A stretch of DNA of 8,252 nt from an uncultured Prevotella sp. (GCA_937877595.1 CALFIY010000078.1:1-8252); one strand, 5' to 3'; positions 1 through 7,595 are shown, counted from the first letter of the stretch. The notes: a model not told the origin generated them from the letters alone. A program made the numbers and translations.

Positions 1-1890
1 AAGCACGATGCCTTTGTAGAGCACGACGGCAAGGGCGGAATGATTGAAACTTTCTCAGGTAAACTGCTTGTCCAGCAGGAGCCCGACGCCTCATCGTTTC
101 CCAACGGTGGCATTCGCAACACGTTCGAGGCCAGAGGCTATTCTGCATGGGACCCGACAAGTCCAGTGTTTATCATTGACGATACGCTGTGTATCCCCAC
201 CATCTTTATTGCCTACACAGGAGAGGCTCTCGACTACAAGGCACCGCTGCTTCGTGCCCTCCATGCCGTGGGTGCTGCTGCAACAGACGTATGTAGTTTG
301 TTCTACGACGACGTGTCAAAGTGTACTGTAAACCTTGGCTGGGAACAGGAATACTTCCTTGTAGACGAAGGACTTTATTCTGCACGTCCCGATTTGCTTA
401 TGACAGGACGCACACTGATGGGACACGAAAGTGCTAAGAACCAGCAGATGGATGACCATTATTTTGGCACTATTCCTGATAGAGTCCAGGCTTTTATGAA
501 AGACTTGGAGATACAGGCACTGGAACTTGCCATACCTGTAAAGACACGCCACAACGAGGTGGCACCAAATCAGTTTGAACTGGCGCCAATTTTCGAGGAG
601 TGCAACCTTGCCGTTGATCATAACATGCTGCTTATGTCGCTGATGAAGCGAGTGGCGCGCAACCACGGGTTCAGAGTACTTCTGCACGAGAAGCCTTTCG
701 ACGGCATAAACGGTTCGGGCAAGCACAACAACTGGAGCATCACGGCCGACAACGGCACTCTGCTGCATGCCCCGGGCAAGACTCCTGAGGAAAACCTGCG
801 CTTTGTGGTTTTCATTGTCGAGACGCTGATGGCCGTATATCGTCACAATGGATTGCTCAAGGCCAGCATTATGAGTGCCACAAATGCCCACCGACTTGGT
901 GGCAATGAGGCGCCGCCTGCCATTATTTCCAGTTTCCTCGGCACTCAACTTTCCGAACTGCTTGACCATATTGAGCAGTCGGAAACCAACGAACTGTTCA
1001 CTCTCAAGGGTAAACAGGGCATGGAAATAGACATACCGCAAATTCCTGACATTATAGTCGACAATACCGACCGCAACCGCACTTCACCATTCGCTTTTAC
1101 CGGCAACCGGTTTGAGTTTCGTGCACCAGGTTCCAGCGTGAATTGTGCTTCAGCAATGATAGCCCTTAACGCAGCAATGGCAGAGGCATTGAATTCCTTC
1201 AAACAGCGAGTTGACAAACGCATGGCAAGTGGCGAGGGAAAGATTCCTGCCATTCTCGATGTGTTGCGCGAGGACATCAAGACATGTCGCCCGATACGTT
1301 TTGATGGAAACGGCTACTCCGACGACTGGGTGGAAGAGGCTACTCGTCGTGGACTTGACGTGGAAAAGTCATGCCCGGTCATCTTTGAGCGCTATCTTGA
1401 CGATACTACTGTGGAGATGTTTGAGAGCACAAAGGTTATGACGCGCAAGGAACTGTTGGCCCGCAACGAAGTCAAGTGGGAAACGTATGTTAAGACCGTA
1501 CAGATAGAGGCACGCGTGTTGGGCGATCTTGCCATGAACCATATCATTCCTGTTTCCACTCACTATCAGAGCAAATTGGTTAAGAATGTCCAGGGTATGC
1601 AGGAGGTCTTTGCCGCCGAGCGTGCCAAGCGTCTGTCTGAGCGCAACATGAAACTTATCACAGAGATTGCCGAGCGCACAGAGCGCATAGAGCAACTCGT
1701 AGAAGAGTTGACAGATGCGCGCCGTGTGGCAAATCGCATAGCAGACATACATCAGCGTGCCATCAGTTATCACGACACTGTGTGCCCGAAGATGCAACTC
1801 ATAAGAAACGAGATAGACCATCTCGAAATGATAGTAGAAGACGGGCTCTGGACACTGCCGAAATATCGCGAACTGCTGTTCATCAGATAG
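1..1890 (+). CDS. glnN: Glutamine synthetase type III (partial, N-terminus off the window)
   Basis: Cytoplasmic enzyme that makes glutamine from glutamate, ammonia and ATP, the main entry of ammonia into metabolism. The frame is open from base 1, so the ATG at 40 is internal. 629 residues are visible; GSIII proteins are usually about 725-730, so roughly 100 N-terminal residues are missing. Family signatures: a catalytic-type GWEQEYFLVD at 337-366, NEVAPNQFELAP around 553-588, HEKPFDGINGSGKHNNWS at 685-738 (the GSIII nucleotide/substrate region) and RFEFRAPGSS around 1108-1137. The C-terminal part, about 1610-1800, is rich in Glu, Arg and Leu and is probably helical or coiled, as in the C-terminal extension that separates GSIII from types I and II. 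It ends at TAG 1888-1890 and is followed by its own terminator. No frameshift is seen. Assignment to GSIII is very secure; the symbol glnN follows Bacteroides usage. Confidence 0.97.
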   Translation, partial: KHDAFVEHDGKGGMIETFSGKLLVQQEPDASSFPNGGIRNTFEARGYSAWDPTSPVFIIDDTLCIPTIFIAYTGEALDYKAPLLRALHAVGAAATDVCSLFYDDVSKCTVNLGWEQEYFLVDEGLYSARPDLLMTGRTLMGHESAKNQQMDDHYFGTIPDRVQAFMKDLEIQALELAIPVKTRHNEVAPNQFELAPIFEECNLAVDHNMLLMSLMKRVARNHGFRVLLHEKPFDGINGSGKHNNWSITADNGTLLHAPGKTPEENLRFVVFIVETLMAVYRHNGLLKASIMSATNAHRLGGNEAPPAIISSFLGTQLSELLDHIEQSETNELFTLKGKQGMEIDIPQIPDIIVDNTDRNRTSPFAFTGNRFEFRAPGSSVNCASAMIALNAAMAEALNSFKQRVDKRMASGEGKIPAILDVLREDIKTCRPIRFDGNGYSDDWVEEATRRGLDVEKSCPVIFERYLDDTTVEMFESTKVMTRKELLARNEVKWETYVKTVQIEARVLGDLAMNHIIPVSTHYQSKLVKNVQGMQEVFAAERAKRLSERNMKLITEIAERTERIEQLVEELTDARRVANRIADIHQRAISYHDTVCPKMQLIRNEIDHLEMIVEDGLWTLPKYRELLFIR

Positions 1891-1931
1891 AGAAATCCGT
1901 TGTTCTGAAAAAAAGAAGTGATTTTTTCTGT

Positions 1932-1967
1932 AAAAAAAGGGGCTATAATTTTATAGTTCCTTTTTTC
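1932..1967 (+). terminator. Rho-independent terminator of glnN
   Basis: A long stem-loop lies 42 bases after the glnN stop. Bases 1933-1947 pair with 1952-1966 around a four-base loop: six A-T pairs at the foot, two G-C, two G-T wobble pairs, one C-G, then A-T pairs. The 3' arm ends in a run of six T. The A-tract at the foot means it could also work in the reverse direction. A weaker A/T-only hairpin, 1907-1913 with 1922-1928, sits just before it. Confidence 0.8.
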
Positions 1968-1971
1968 TTCG

Positions 1972-1979
1972 TACCTTTG
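1972..1979 (+). promoter_or_regulatory. Bacteroides-type -7 promoter element for the btu operon
   Basis: TACCTTTG matches the Bacteroidota -7 consensus TAnnTTTG exactly. It starts 5 bases after the T-run of the glnN terminator, and transcription would be expected to begin around 1985-1988, just before the B12 aptamer. I see no convincing TTTG at the -33 position; that stretch is the terminator stem. The placement between a terminator and a riboswitch makes the assignment strong despite the weak -33. Confidence 0.72.
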
Positions 1980-1989
1980 CCATCGCAAT

Positions 1990-2156
1990 CTGAGGTTCGC
2001 TTAGCAGCGATTAATAGGGAATGAGGTGAAAGTCCTCAACTGTCCCGCAACTGTGAGTCGTCCTTATCGGGAGCAAGCATGATGCCACTGAACATTTTTT
2101 TATGGTTTGGGAAGGCGCTTGCTACTGGGCGATGAAGTCAGGAGACCTGCCTTGGT
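1990..2156 (+). ncRNA. Cobalamin (B12) riboswitch aptamer
   Basis: Cis-acting RNA in the leader of the btu operon that binds cobalamin and lowers expression when the vitamin is abundant. Conserved blocks are all present: AGGT at 1993-1996, able to pair with ACCT at 2145-2148 to close the aptamer; TTAATAGGGAATGAGGTGAA at 2011-2030; GTCCCGCAACTGT at 2042-2054; GCCACTG at 2084-2090; TTTGGGAAGGC around 2106-2116; and the B12 box AGTCAGGAGACCTGCC at 2136-2151. Supporting stems include GAGG with CCTC (2023-2026 and 2034-2037) and AGCAAGC with GCTTGCT (2072-2078 and 2117-2123). The B12 box and core together make this secure. Outer boundaries are approximate. The ligand form (adenosyl-, methyl- or hydroxocobalamin) cannot be read with confidence from the sequence. 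Confidence 0.96.
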
Positions 2157-2171
2157 GAGAAAAGTTCGGTC

Positions 2172-2196
2172 CATCGGCCTCGTGGGTTAGGCGATG
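2172..2196 (+). promoter_or_regulatory. Riboswitch expression-platform hairpin over a start codon
   Basis: Bases 2172-2176 (CATCG) pair with 2192-2196 (CGATG), and 2178-2180 (CCT) pair with 2189-2191 (AGG), with one bulged G and the loop CGTGGGTT. The 3' arm contains the ATG at 2194 and lies just upstream of the preferred btuB start at 2215. No T-run follows, so control of translation is more likely than intrinsic termination. The loop bases 2182-2186 (GTGGG) can pair with CCCGC at 2044-2048 in the aptamer with one G-T wobble, a possible counterpart of the kissing-loop contact known in B12 riboswitches. The stem is seen; the mechanism is inferred. Confidence 0.6.
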
Positions 2197-2214
2197 AGAT
2201 ATACAACGAAGCAG

Positions 2215-4200
2215 ATGAAGAAGATATTTGCATCTTTGTGGGCATTGGTGCCTGCGCTGTTTGTCATGGCGCAGACAGACACTCTTCCCAGTCAGCATCT
2301 TCAGGAGGTGACTGTTACGGAGACCTTGCATCAGCGTGCCCTTTCTTCCACGGCTCCTGTGCAACTTTTGGACCATCACGATATGCGCGTCATGGGAGTC
2401 ACTGATGTTGCCGACGCCCTCCATCGTCTGCCAGGCATCACGCTGCGCGACTATGGCGGTGCAGGCGGCATGAAGACGGTTTCGGTCAGAGGCTTCGGGG
2501 CCAAGCACACGGGAGTCAACTACGACGGAGTGATGCTTTCCGAATGTCAAAGTGGCGAGATAGACCTGTCGCGCTATTCCCTTGACAACGTGGAACATAT
2601 AACGCTCGCCGTCGGTGACAACGACGATATTTTTGTTACCGCGCGTCAGGCATCTACTCCTGCCACCCTGTCGATAACTACGTTGCGTCTTCCATCAGCA
2701 GACCACGATGTTCACCTTACGTCGCAACTCCGTTTAGGTTCTTTTGGTTATACAAGTCCTTTCCTGCGCTACGAACAAAGCATCACCGACAAGGTTGCAC
2801 TTTCTCTCGTCGGCGAATACACCTATGCAGAGAACGACTATCCCTATACCATTCGCAACGTCAGGCAGATAGAGAGCGACAGGCGTAGGAACAGCATGAT
2901 GAACACAGGCCATGTCGAACTCAACGCTTCCTATATTATTAATAAGGTGAGCCGTATTAGTGGTAAGGTTTATTATTACGACAATGACCGCCAACTGCCA
3001 GGACAGGTGAGATACTACAGCAATCTCAGCAAGGAACAACTGCGCGACAGGAACTTCCTGGCACAGGCTCTCTATCAGACGCGCTGGAACGACAAGTTTT
3101 CGCTGCGCTGGCATGCCAAATATAATTGGGCTATGTCAGACTATAGCGATCCTCTCTTTCCACAGCGCATGATGGATGCGTGCTATTGGCAGCGTGAAAC
3201 CTATACGGCAGCGTCGCTTCTGTACACTCCCGACAGCCATTGGGCTTTCGACTATTCTGCCGACTATGCCTACAACAACCTCAATGCCAGTAAGTCGACC
3301 ATCATGGCAGAGCATCCCTATCGCCACACTATCTTGCAGTCGGGCACAGCCAAATACCGTAGCAGCCGCTTCACGGCAATAGCGCGCCTGCTATATTCTC
3401 TCTATCTGAACGAAGCCAAGGGCGAGGGCAAGACCGCGCGCAACATGCGCCGGCTTTCTCCGTCGCTGTCACTGGCCTTCAGGATTATCCCTGAGCGCGA
3501 TTTCTATGTCAGGGCATCGTATAAGAATATCTTCCGCGCACCCACGTTCAACGAGAGTTACTACTACCATTATGGCTCGAGCGACCTGTTGCCCGAAAGC
3601 ACCAATCAGTTGAACATAGGCATTACTGCCGGAACGGATATCTCCAGCCATACCAACGTGCGCTTCACACTCGACGGATATGTCAATCATGTGCATGACA
3701 TGATACTTGCCGTGCCTCAGAACATGTTTGTCTGGACATGCATCAACGTTGGCAAAGTCAGCACAAGGGGGGCTGACGCCACGCTGCGCTCTACTCATCA
3801 TATAGGACGCAACCATAAGTTGACGCTTGCCGCTACCTACAGTTACCTGCAGGCAGAAGAGCGCAGCAACAGCGAGTCACCATTCTACGGCAACCAGATA
3901 GCGTATATGCCAAGAAACACATGGTCGGGCTCGGTGAGTTATGAAAATCCCTGGCTAAATCTGGCATTTCACGGTGCAGGCATCAGCAGCCGATACACCA
4001 ATAATGAGCATCTTGACGGAACACTGGTAGACGGCTATTCCGACTTTGGAGCCACCGCATGGCATGTCTTTCATGTCAAGCGCCACTCCGTAGAATTGCG
4101 CGCCGACGTAAAAAATCTGTTCGACGAGCAGTATGAGGTGGTCAGATGGTATCCTATGCCTGGTCGCAGTTGGCAATTCACATTAAGTTATAAATTATAA
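2215..4200 (+). CDS. btuB: TonB-dependent outer-membrane cobalamin receptor BtuB
   Basis: Gated beta-barrel that imports corrinoids across the outer membrane using TonB energy. From the ATG at 2215 the protein has 661 residues and begins with a clean signal peptide, MKKIFASLWALVPALFVMAQ. An in-frame ATG at 2194 would add seven residues; I prefer 2215 because the signal peptide starts there and an A-rich leader precedes it. After the signal peptide comes a TonB-box-like LQEVTVTE at about residues 29-36. The plug domain follows at about 45-145, with TVSVRGFGAKHTGVNYDGV typical of these receptors. The barrel fills the rest, with many Tyr-rich alternating strands, and ends in TLSYKL. No N-terminal carboxypeptidase-like domain is present, so it is BtuB-like and not SusC-like. 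The B12 riboswitch directly upstream and btuG, btuF and btuC downstream set the substrate as cobalamin or another corrinoid. Confidence 0.92.
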   Translation: MKKIFASLWALVPALFVMAQTDTLPSQHLQEVTVTETLHQRALSSTAPVQLLDHHDMRVMGVTDVADALHRLPGITLRDYGGAGGMKTVSVRGFGAKHTGVNYDGVMLSECQSGEIDLSRYSLDNVEHITLAVGDNDDIFVTARQASTPATLSITTLRLPSADHDVHLTSQLRLGSFGYTSPFLRYEQSITDKVALSLVGEYTYAENDYPYTIRNVRQIESDRRRNSMMNTGHVELNASYIINKVSRISGKVYYYDNDRQLPGQVRYYSNLSKEQLRDRNFLAQALYQTRWNDKFSLRWHAKYNWAMSDYSDPLFPQRMMDACYWQRETYTAASLLYTPDSHWAFDYSADYAYNNLNASKSTIMAEHPYRHTILQSGTAKYRSSRFTAIARLLYSLYLNEAKGEGKTARNMRRLSPSLSLAFRIIPERDFYVRASYKNIFRAPTFNESYYYHYGSSDLLPESTNQLNIGITAGTDISSHTNVRFTLDGYVNHVHDMILAVPQNMFVWTCINVGKVSTRGADATLRSTHHIGRNHKLTLAATYSYLQAEERSNSESPFYGNQIAYMPRNTWSGSVSYENPWLNLAFHGAGISSRYTNNEHLDGTLVDGYSDFGATAWHVFHVKRHSVELRADVKNLFDEQYEVVRWYPMPGRSWQFTLSYKL

Positions 4201-4227
4201 TAACCTTTTTAAAAAGTAAAAATCACA

Positions 4228-5352
4228 ATGAAAGCAAAGTATCTTATGCTGGCCATGATGGCCGCAGTTGTGTCGTTTGGCACAATGTCGTGTAGTAGTG
4301 ACGACGACACCCCAACACCTAATCCTATTAACCCCGTAAAGACAGACGTGAGCAACGGCCTCTTCGTGCTCGGTTCTGGAAACACCCGTGCCGGCATCGC
4401 AGGCAACCTGTCGTACATCAACTATGAGAAGGGCGTCGCTGTTCCCGGCATCTTCGAGGCAGTAAACGGCAAGTCAATAGGACGTACTTCCAACAAACTC
4501 CTGGTATATGGTTCGAAACTGTATATCGTAGTAGATAGGGAAAATACTATCTGGGTGACCAACAAGAACACGCTTGTCGTGGAGCGTCAACTCAGCACCA
4601 CATCACTGCTTGGCGAGACGCTTGGTGTGAGCCCCCGTTCGGTTGTGGGTGAAGGTGGCAACATCTACTTCACTACCTATGGCGGCATAGTGGCTGCAGT
4701 GGATACTGTCAACTTCCAGTTGGTGAAGACCTACACTGCAGGCTCATATCCTGACGGACTGACCGTAGCCAACGGATTTATCTACGTAGCCAATTCCGAC
4801 TACGGCAATGGCCAGAACCCATCTATTTCTAAGATAGACCTCGCAGCAGGCACTACTAAGGAACTTCGTGGTGAGGCCATCACCAATCCTATGCATATGC
4901 TTACCGTCGGCAACACTGCCTACTTCCTCGACTACGGCACATACGACGCTTCGTGGAACCAGACTGGTGCCGGCGTGCGTCGCATCAATGCCGACGACAG
5001 CGTAGAGCGCATTTTGGATGGTACCGCAATGTGCACCGACGGCCAGAGCATCTTCACCGTAGATGCACCCTATGGAGCCAGCGGTATCAAATACCTGATT
5101 TACAACACCACAACGAAGGCCATCTCTGAGTGGACACCTGTGGGAATCTTCAGCCCGGCCATCATCGCCGCCGACCCTGTGACAGGCGACATCTTCATTG
5201 TTTCCTATCAGGAGAATCCTTCAACAGGATATGCTGGCTATGCACTTCCTTCCTACACCAACCAGTACAAGAAGGACGGCAGTTTTGTAAAGAAATACAC
5301 CGACACTGCCACTGGTCCTATCGATGCCATCTTCAATGTTGACACGAAGTAA
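4228..5352 (+). CDS. btuG: BtuG-type surface lipoprotein, cobalamin-binding beta-propeller
   Basis: Predicted surface lipoprotein that captures B12 and forms a lid on BtuB; BtuG proteins of gut Bacteroides bind cobalamin extremely tightly. The 374-residue product has a lipoprotein signal peptide with the acylated Cys at residue 22, followed by SSDDD, which matches the Bacteroidota export signal for surface lipoproteins (Ser plus acidic residues). A Pro/Asn linker, about 28-38, leads to a YncE/DUF5074-like propeller of repeated strands, for example GNIYFTTYGGIVAAVD near 144-159, YPDGLTVANGFIYVANS near 174-190 and DGQSIFTVD near 271-279. The gene starts 27 bases after btuB, behind an A-rich leader (4211-4227) with no Shine-Dalgarno, and its end overlaps btuF. 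The fold is inferred from repeat pattern; the BtuG call rests on fold plus position after btuB under a B12 riboswitch. Confidence 0.88.
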   Translation: MKAKYLMLAMMAAVVSFGTMSCSSDDDTPTPNPINPVKTDVSNGLFVLGSGNTRAGIAGNLSYINYEKGVAVPGIFEAVNGKSIGRTSNKLLVYGSKLYIVVDRENTIWVTNKNTLVVERQLSTTSLLGETLGVSPRSVVGEGGNIYFTTYGGIVAAVDTVNFQLVKTYTAGSYPDGLTVANGFIYVANSDYGNGQNPSISKIDLAAGTTKELRGEAITNPMHMLTVGNTAYFLDYGTYDASWNQTGAGVRRINADDSVERILDGTAMCTDGQSIFTVDAPYGASGIKYLIYNTTTKAISEWTPVGIFSPAIIAADPVTGDIFIVSYQENPSTGYAGYALPSYTNQYKKDGSFVKKYTDTATGPIDAIFNVDTK

Positions 5353-6490
5353 TATCCCACGGCTCACAGCAGCCGTATTCATAAGCATAGTGTTTGCCGT
5401 TCTTGCATCCTGCAAGGGCGGCAACACTGCTGTCACATCCGATGCCGGCGACACGATACCGCTCCGCTATTCATCGCTTCTCACCATTGTCGACCATCAC
5501 GGCTACACACTGGTTGAGATAAAAAATCCGTGGAGACAGGGGCGGATACAGCACAGGTATGTACTCGTGCCTCGCGATGCTGACATGCCAGCCAACTTGC
5601 CACATGCCACAATACTCCGCACCCCGATCAAGCGTGCTGCAGTGTTCACCACCGTCCACTGCTCGCTGCTCACCACACTGGGCAGAGGCGAGAATATTGT
5701 TGCCGTGGCAGATTTGAAATATATCAAGATACCTTACATACAGCAGCATGTCAAGAGCGGCGACATAGCCGACTGTGGCGGCGGACTTAATCCTGTAGTG
5801 GAGAAAATAATGGACGTCAAGCCTGACGCCATTCTGCTTTCTCCTTTTGAGAACAGTGGCGGCTACGGACGTGTGGAAGAGATTGACATACCTATCGTGG
5901 AGTGTGCCGAATACATGGAGAACTCTCCTCTGGCACGTGCTGAGTGGATGAAATTCTACGGGCTGCTCTTTGGTGAACAACAGCAGACCGATAGCCTCTT
6001 TGCCGTTGTCGACAGTTGCTATCATGCCCTGAAGGGCATGGCTGCCAGGGCAGGCGAGGGGCGTAGCGTGCTGATAGACCGCATTGTAGGCTCTGTGTGG
6101 TATGTGCCTGGCGGCAAAAGCACGCTCGGACAGATGGTGACCGACGCAGGAGGACGCTATCCGTGGGCTGCCGATGAGCATGGCGGCTCGCTGTCTTTGC
6201 CTTTCGAGACCGTTCTGGAGCAGGCAGGGCATTGTGACGTTTGGATGTACCGCTACAGCGCTTTCGACCACGAGCAGAACTACAGCGAACTGCTTTCGCA
6301 GCATCACGGCTACAGCCAGTTGAAGGCGTTCCGCAACAGAGAGGTCTACGGATGCAACGTTGAACAGTCGCTCTTCTACGAGGAGTCGCCGTTCCGCCCT
6401 GACTATCTGCTGGGTGACTTTATACAAATTCTTCATCCCGACATACCAAACGCGCCAAACCTGCGTTATTATAAGAAACTCTCAGAATGA
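5324..6490 (+). CDS. btuF: Periplasmic B12-binding lipoprotein BtuF of an ABC transporter
   Basis: Substrate-binding protein that should take cobalamin from BtuB and deliver it to BtuC. The 388-residue reading has a lipoprotein signal ending AVLASC with the acylated Cys at residue 30. A second in-frame ATG at 5336 would give a neater signal peptide (Cys 26), so the start is uncertain. The sequence after the Cys lacks the acidic surface-export motif of btuG, which fits anchoring on the periplasmic side. The class III binding-protein fold (PF01497 type) is indicated by an N-lobe at about 104-240, with RAAVFTTVHCSLLTTLG, KPDAILLSPFE and PLARAEWMKFYGLLFG. A long linking helix follows, then a C-lobe with VPGGKSTLGQMVTDAGG near 251-267 and RPDYLLGDFIQILHPD near 368-383. 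This family also serves haem and siderophores; the operon decides for B12. It overlaps btuG by 29 bases (17 from the second ATG) and btuC by four. Confidence 0.88.
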   Translation: MPSSMLTRSNIPRLTAAVFISIVFAVLASCKGGNTAVTSDAGDTIPLRYSSLLTIVDHHGYTLVEIKNPWRQGRIQHRYVLVPRDADMPANLPHATILRTPIKRAAVFTTVHCSLLTTLGRGENIVAVADLKYIKIPYIQQHVKSGDIADCGGGLNPVVEKIMDVKPDAILLSPFENSGGYGRVEEIDIPIVECAEYMENSPLARAEWMKFYGLLFGEQQQTDSLFAVVDSCYHALKGMAARAGEGRSVLIDRIVGSVWYVPGGKSTLGQMVTDAGGRYPWAADEHGGSLSLPFETVLEQAGHCDVWMYRYSAFDHEQNYSELLSQHHGYSQLKAFRNREVYGCNVEQSLFYEESPFRPDYLLGDFIQILHPDIPNAPNLRYYKKLSE

Positions 6491-7503
6491 AGCGTGGAGT
6501 AGGGTATTGCCTTGTGCTCGTATTGGCTATGGCCGTATTGTTTGTAGTCAACCTCATGGTAGGCTCCGTCAGTATTCCTGCAGGCTCTGTGGCAGACATA
6601 CTGACGGGGCATACCGATGGGATAAAGCCCTCATGGCAGTATATCATCCTTGAGGCTCGTCTGCCACAGGCTGTTACTGCAGTTTTCGCCGGTGCCGCAC
6701 TTGCTGTCAGCGGTCTGATGCTGCAGACGGCATTCCGCAATCCTCTGGCAGGCCCCTCTGTCTTTGGCATCAATAGCGGTGCCGGCCTTGGCGTGGCACT
6801 CGTCATGCTACTGCTCGGCGGCGGACTGTCGATAGGCTCGGTCAGTGTGAGCGGCTTTGTGGCTGTGCTCTTGGCAGCCTTTGCCGGAGCCATGTCCGTT
6901 ATGGCGCTCATCTTCTTCTTCTCTACGCTTGTCAGGAGCAACGTCATGCTGCTCATCGTGGGTATTATGATAGGCTATATCAGTTCTTCGGCCATATCGC
7001 TTCTCAATTTTTTTGCTACCGACGAGGGTGTACGCTCGTATATGGTCTGGGGAATGGGCTCTTTCGGCAGCGTGTCGAGCAGCCAACTTCCCATCTTTGT
7101 CTCCATCACGGCATTCGGACTGCTGTGTAGCATGCTGCTCATCAAGCCCCTCAATGCTCTGATGCTTGGCGACCACTATGCTGCCAACCTGGGCGTCAAT
7201 ATCATTAGGGTGCGCAACTGGCTACTTGTCGTCACGGGCCTGCTTACTGCCATCACCACAGCCTTCTGCGGTCCTATAGCATTCATCGGGTTGGCAGTGC
7301 CTCATATTGCCCGCATGCTAACGCTTACTGACAACCACCGCATCCTACTTCCTGCCACCATGCTGACAGGAGGCGTCATCGCCCTGCTCTGCAATGTCAT
7401 CTGTTTCCTTCCTGGCAAGACGGGAGTCATTCCCCTCAATGCCGTAACACCCATCATGGGAGCGCCCGTAATCATATACGTCATCATGTCGCGGCACGCA
7501 TAA
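6487..7503 (+). CDS. btuC: Cobalamin ABC transporter permease BtuC (FecCD family)
   Basis: Inner-membrane permease of a type II importer, expected to act as a dimer with BtuF and a BtuD ATPase. 338 residues, normal for the family, with about ten hydrophobic segments spread along its length. FecCD signatures: RLPQAVTAVFAGAALAVSG at 58-76, FRNPLAGPSVFGINSGAGLG at 83-102, a cytoplasmic coupling region GDHYAANLGVNIIRVRN at 228-244, CGPIAFIGLAVPHIARMLT near 261-279 and a C-terminal PLNAVTPIMGAPVIIYVIM at 316-334. The ATG overlaps the btuF stop as ATGA, a usual sign of translational coupling. The coupling region looks intact, so an ATPase partner is expected, yet no btuD follows. Specificity for B12 over iron chelates is inferred from the riboswitch and btuB/btuG neighbours. 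Confidence 0.93.
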   Translation: MKRGVGYCLVLVLAMAVLFVVNLMVGSVSIPAGSVADILTGHTDGIKPSWQYIILEARLPQAVTAVFAGAALAVSGLMLQTAFRNPLAGPSVFGINSGAGLGVALVMLLLGGGLSIGSVSVSGFVAVLLAAFAGAMSVMALIFFFSTLVRSNVMLLIVGIMIGYISSSAISLLNFFATDEGVRSYMVWGMGSFGSVSSSQLPIFVSITAFGLLCSMLLIKPLNALMLGDHYAANLGVNIIRVRNWLLVVTGLLTAITTAFCGPIAFIGLAVPHIARMLTLTDNHRILLPATMLTGGVIALLCNVICFLPGKTGVIPLNAVTPIMGAPVIIYVIMSRHA

Positions 7504-7510
7504 CCATTAA

Positions 7511-7563
7511 AATTCTGAAAAAACAGCCATTAATTCCTCTCCTTTTTCCTGTTATCAGAAATT
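7511..7563 (+). terminator. Possible weak terminator or hairpin after btuC
   Basis: TTCTGA at 7513-7518 pairs with TCAGAA at 7555-7560, and AACAG at 7522-7526 pairs with CTGTT at 7549-7553, leaving a 22-base pyrimidine-rich loop that includes a T-run (7543-7547). No T-run follows the 3' arm, so it is a poor intrinsic terminator. It could instead be an operator or mRNA-end structure. Its 3' arm lies where the -33 region of the leuB promoter would be. Confidence 0.35.
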
Positions 7564-7569
7564 TATCTC

Positions 7570-7577
7570 TATCTTTG
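7570..7577 (+). promoter_or_regulatory. Bacteroides-type -7 promoter element for leuB
   Basis: TATCTTTG matches TAnnTTTG exactly and lies 68 bases before the leuB ATG, so transcription should start near 7583-7586 and leave a leader of about 60 bases. No clear -33 TTTG is seen; the T-rich stretch at 7543-7547 is near the expected place. This suggests leuB is transcribed separately from the btu operon. Confidence 0.65.
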
Positions 7578-7595
7578 CGGCGCAATTAACTAACG

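Noticed and set aside
316..1041. A 241-codon open frame on the minus strand opposite glnN
   Set aside because: The sense strand encodes highly conserved glutamine synthetase motifs through the whole region; the antisense product resembles no family I know.
2094..2102. A T-run inside the aptamer, considered as an internal terminator
   Set aside because: No stable GC stem directly precedes it; it sits in the loop between the pairing arms around 2085-2093 and 2106-2111, a variable part of B12 riboswitches.
2122..2598. A 158-codon minus-strand frame crossing the riboswitch and the start of btuB
   Set aside because: It runs through the conserved aptamer and the btuB signal peptide and plug, both well supported on the plus strand.
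2194..4200. SusC/SusD-like polysaccharide utilisation pair for btuB and btuG
   Set aside because: The receptor lacks the N-terminal carboxypeptidase-like domain, the lipoprotein looks like a propeller and not a helical SusD, and a B12 riboswitch leads the operon.
4205..4216. Palindrome CTTTTTAAAAAG between btuB and btuG, considered as a terminator
   Set aside because: It has only A-T pairs apart from one G-C, has no loop, and is followed by an A-rich btuG leader; the operon context argues for continued transcription.
5471..6436. A 321-codon open frame on the minus strand opposite btuF
   Set aside because: It lies wholly inside btuF, which has clear family motifs; the product has no recognisable motif or signal and looks like a frame kept open by codon bias of the sense gene.
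5324..7503. Haem or siderophore ABC importer for btuF and btuC
   Set aside because: The families overlap in sequence, but the B12 riboswitch and the btuB/btuG genes in the same run favour cobalamin.
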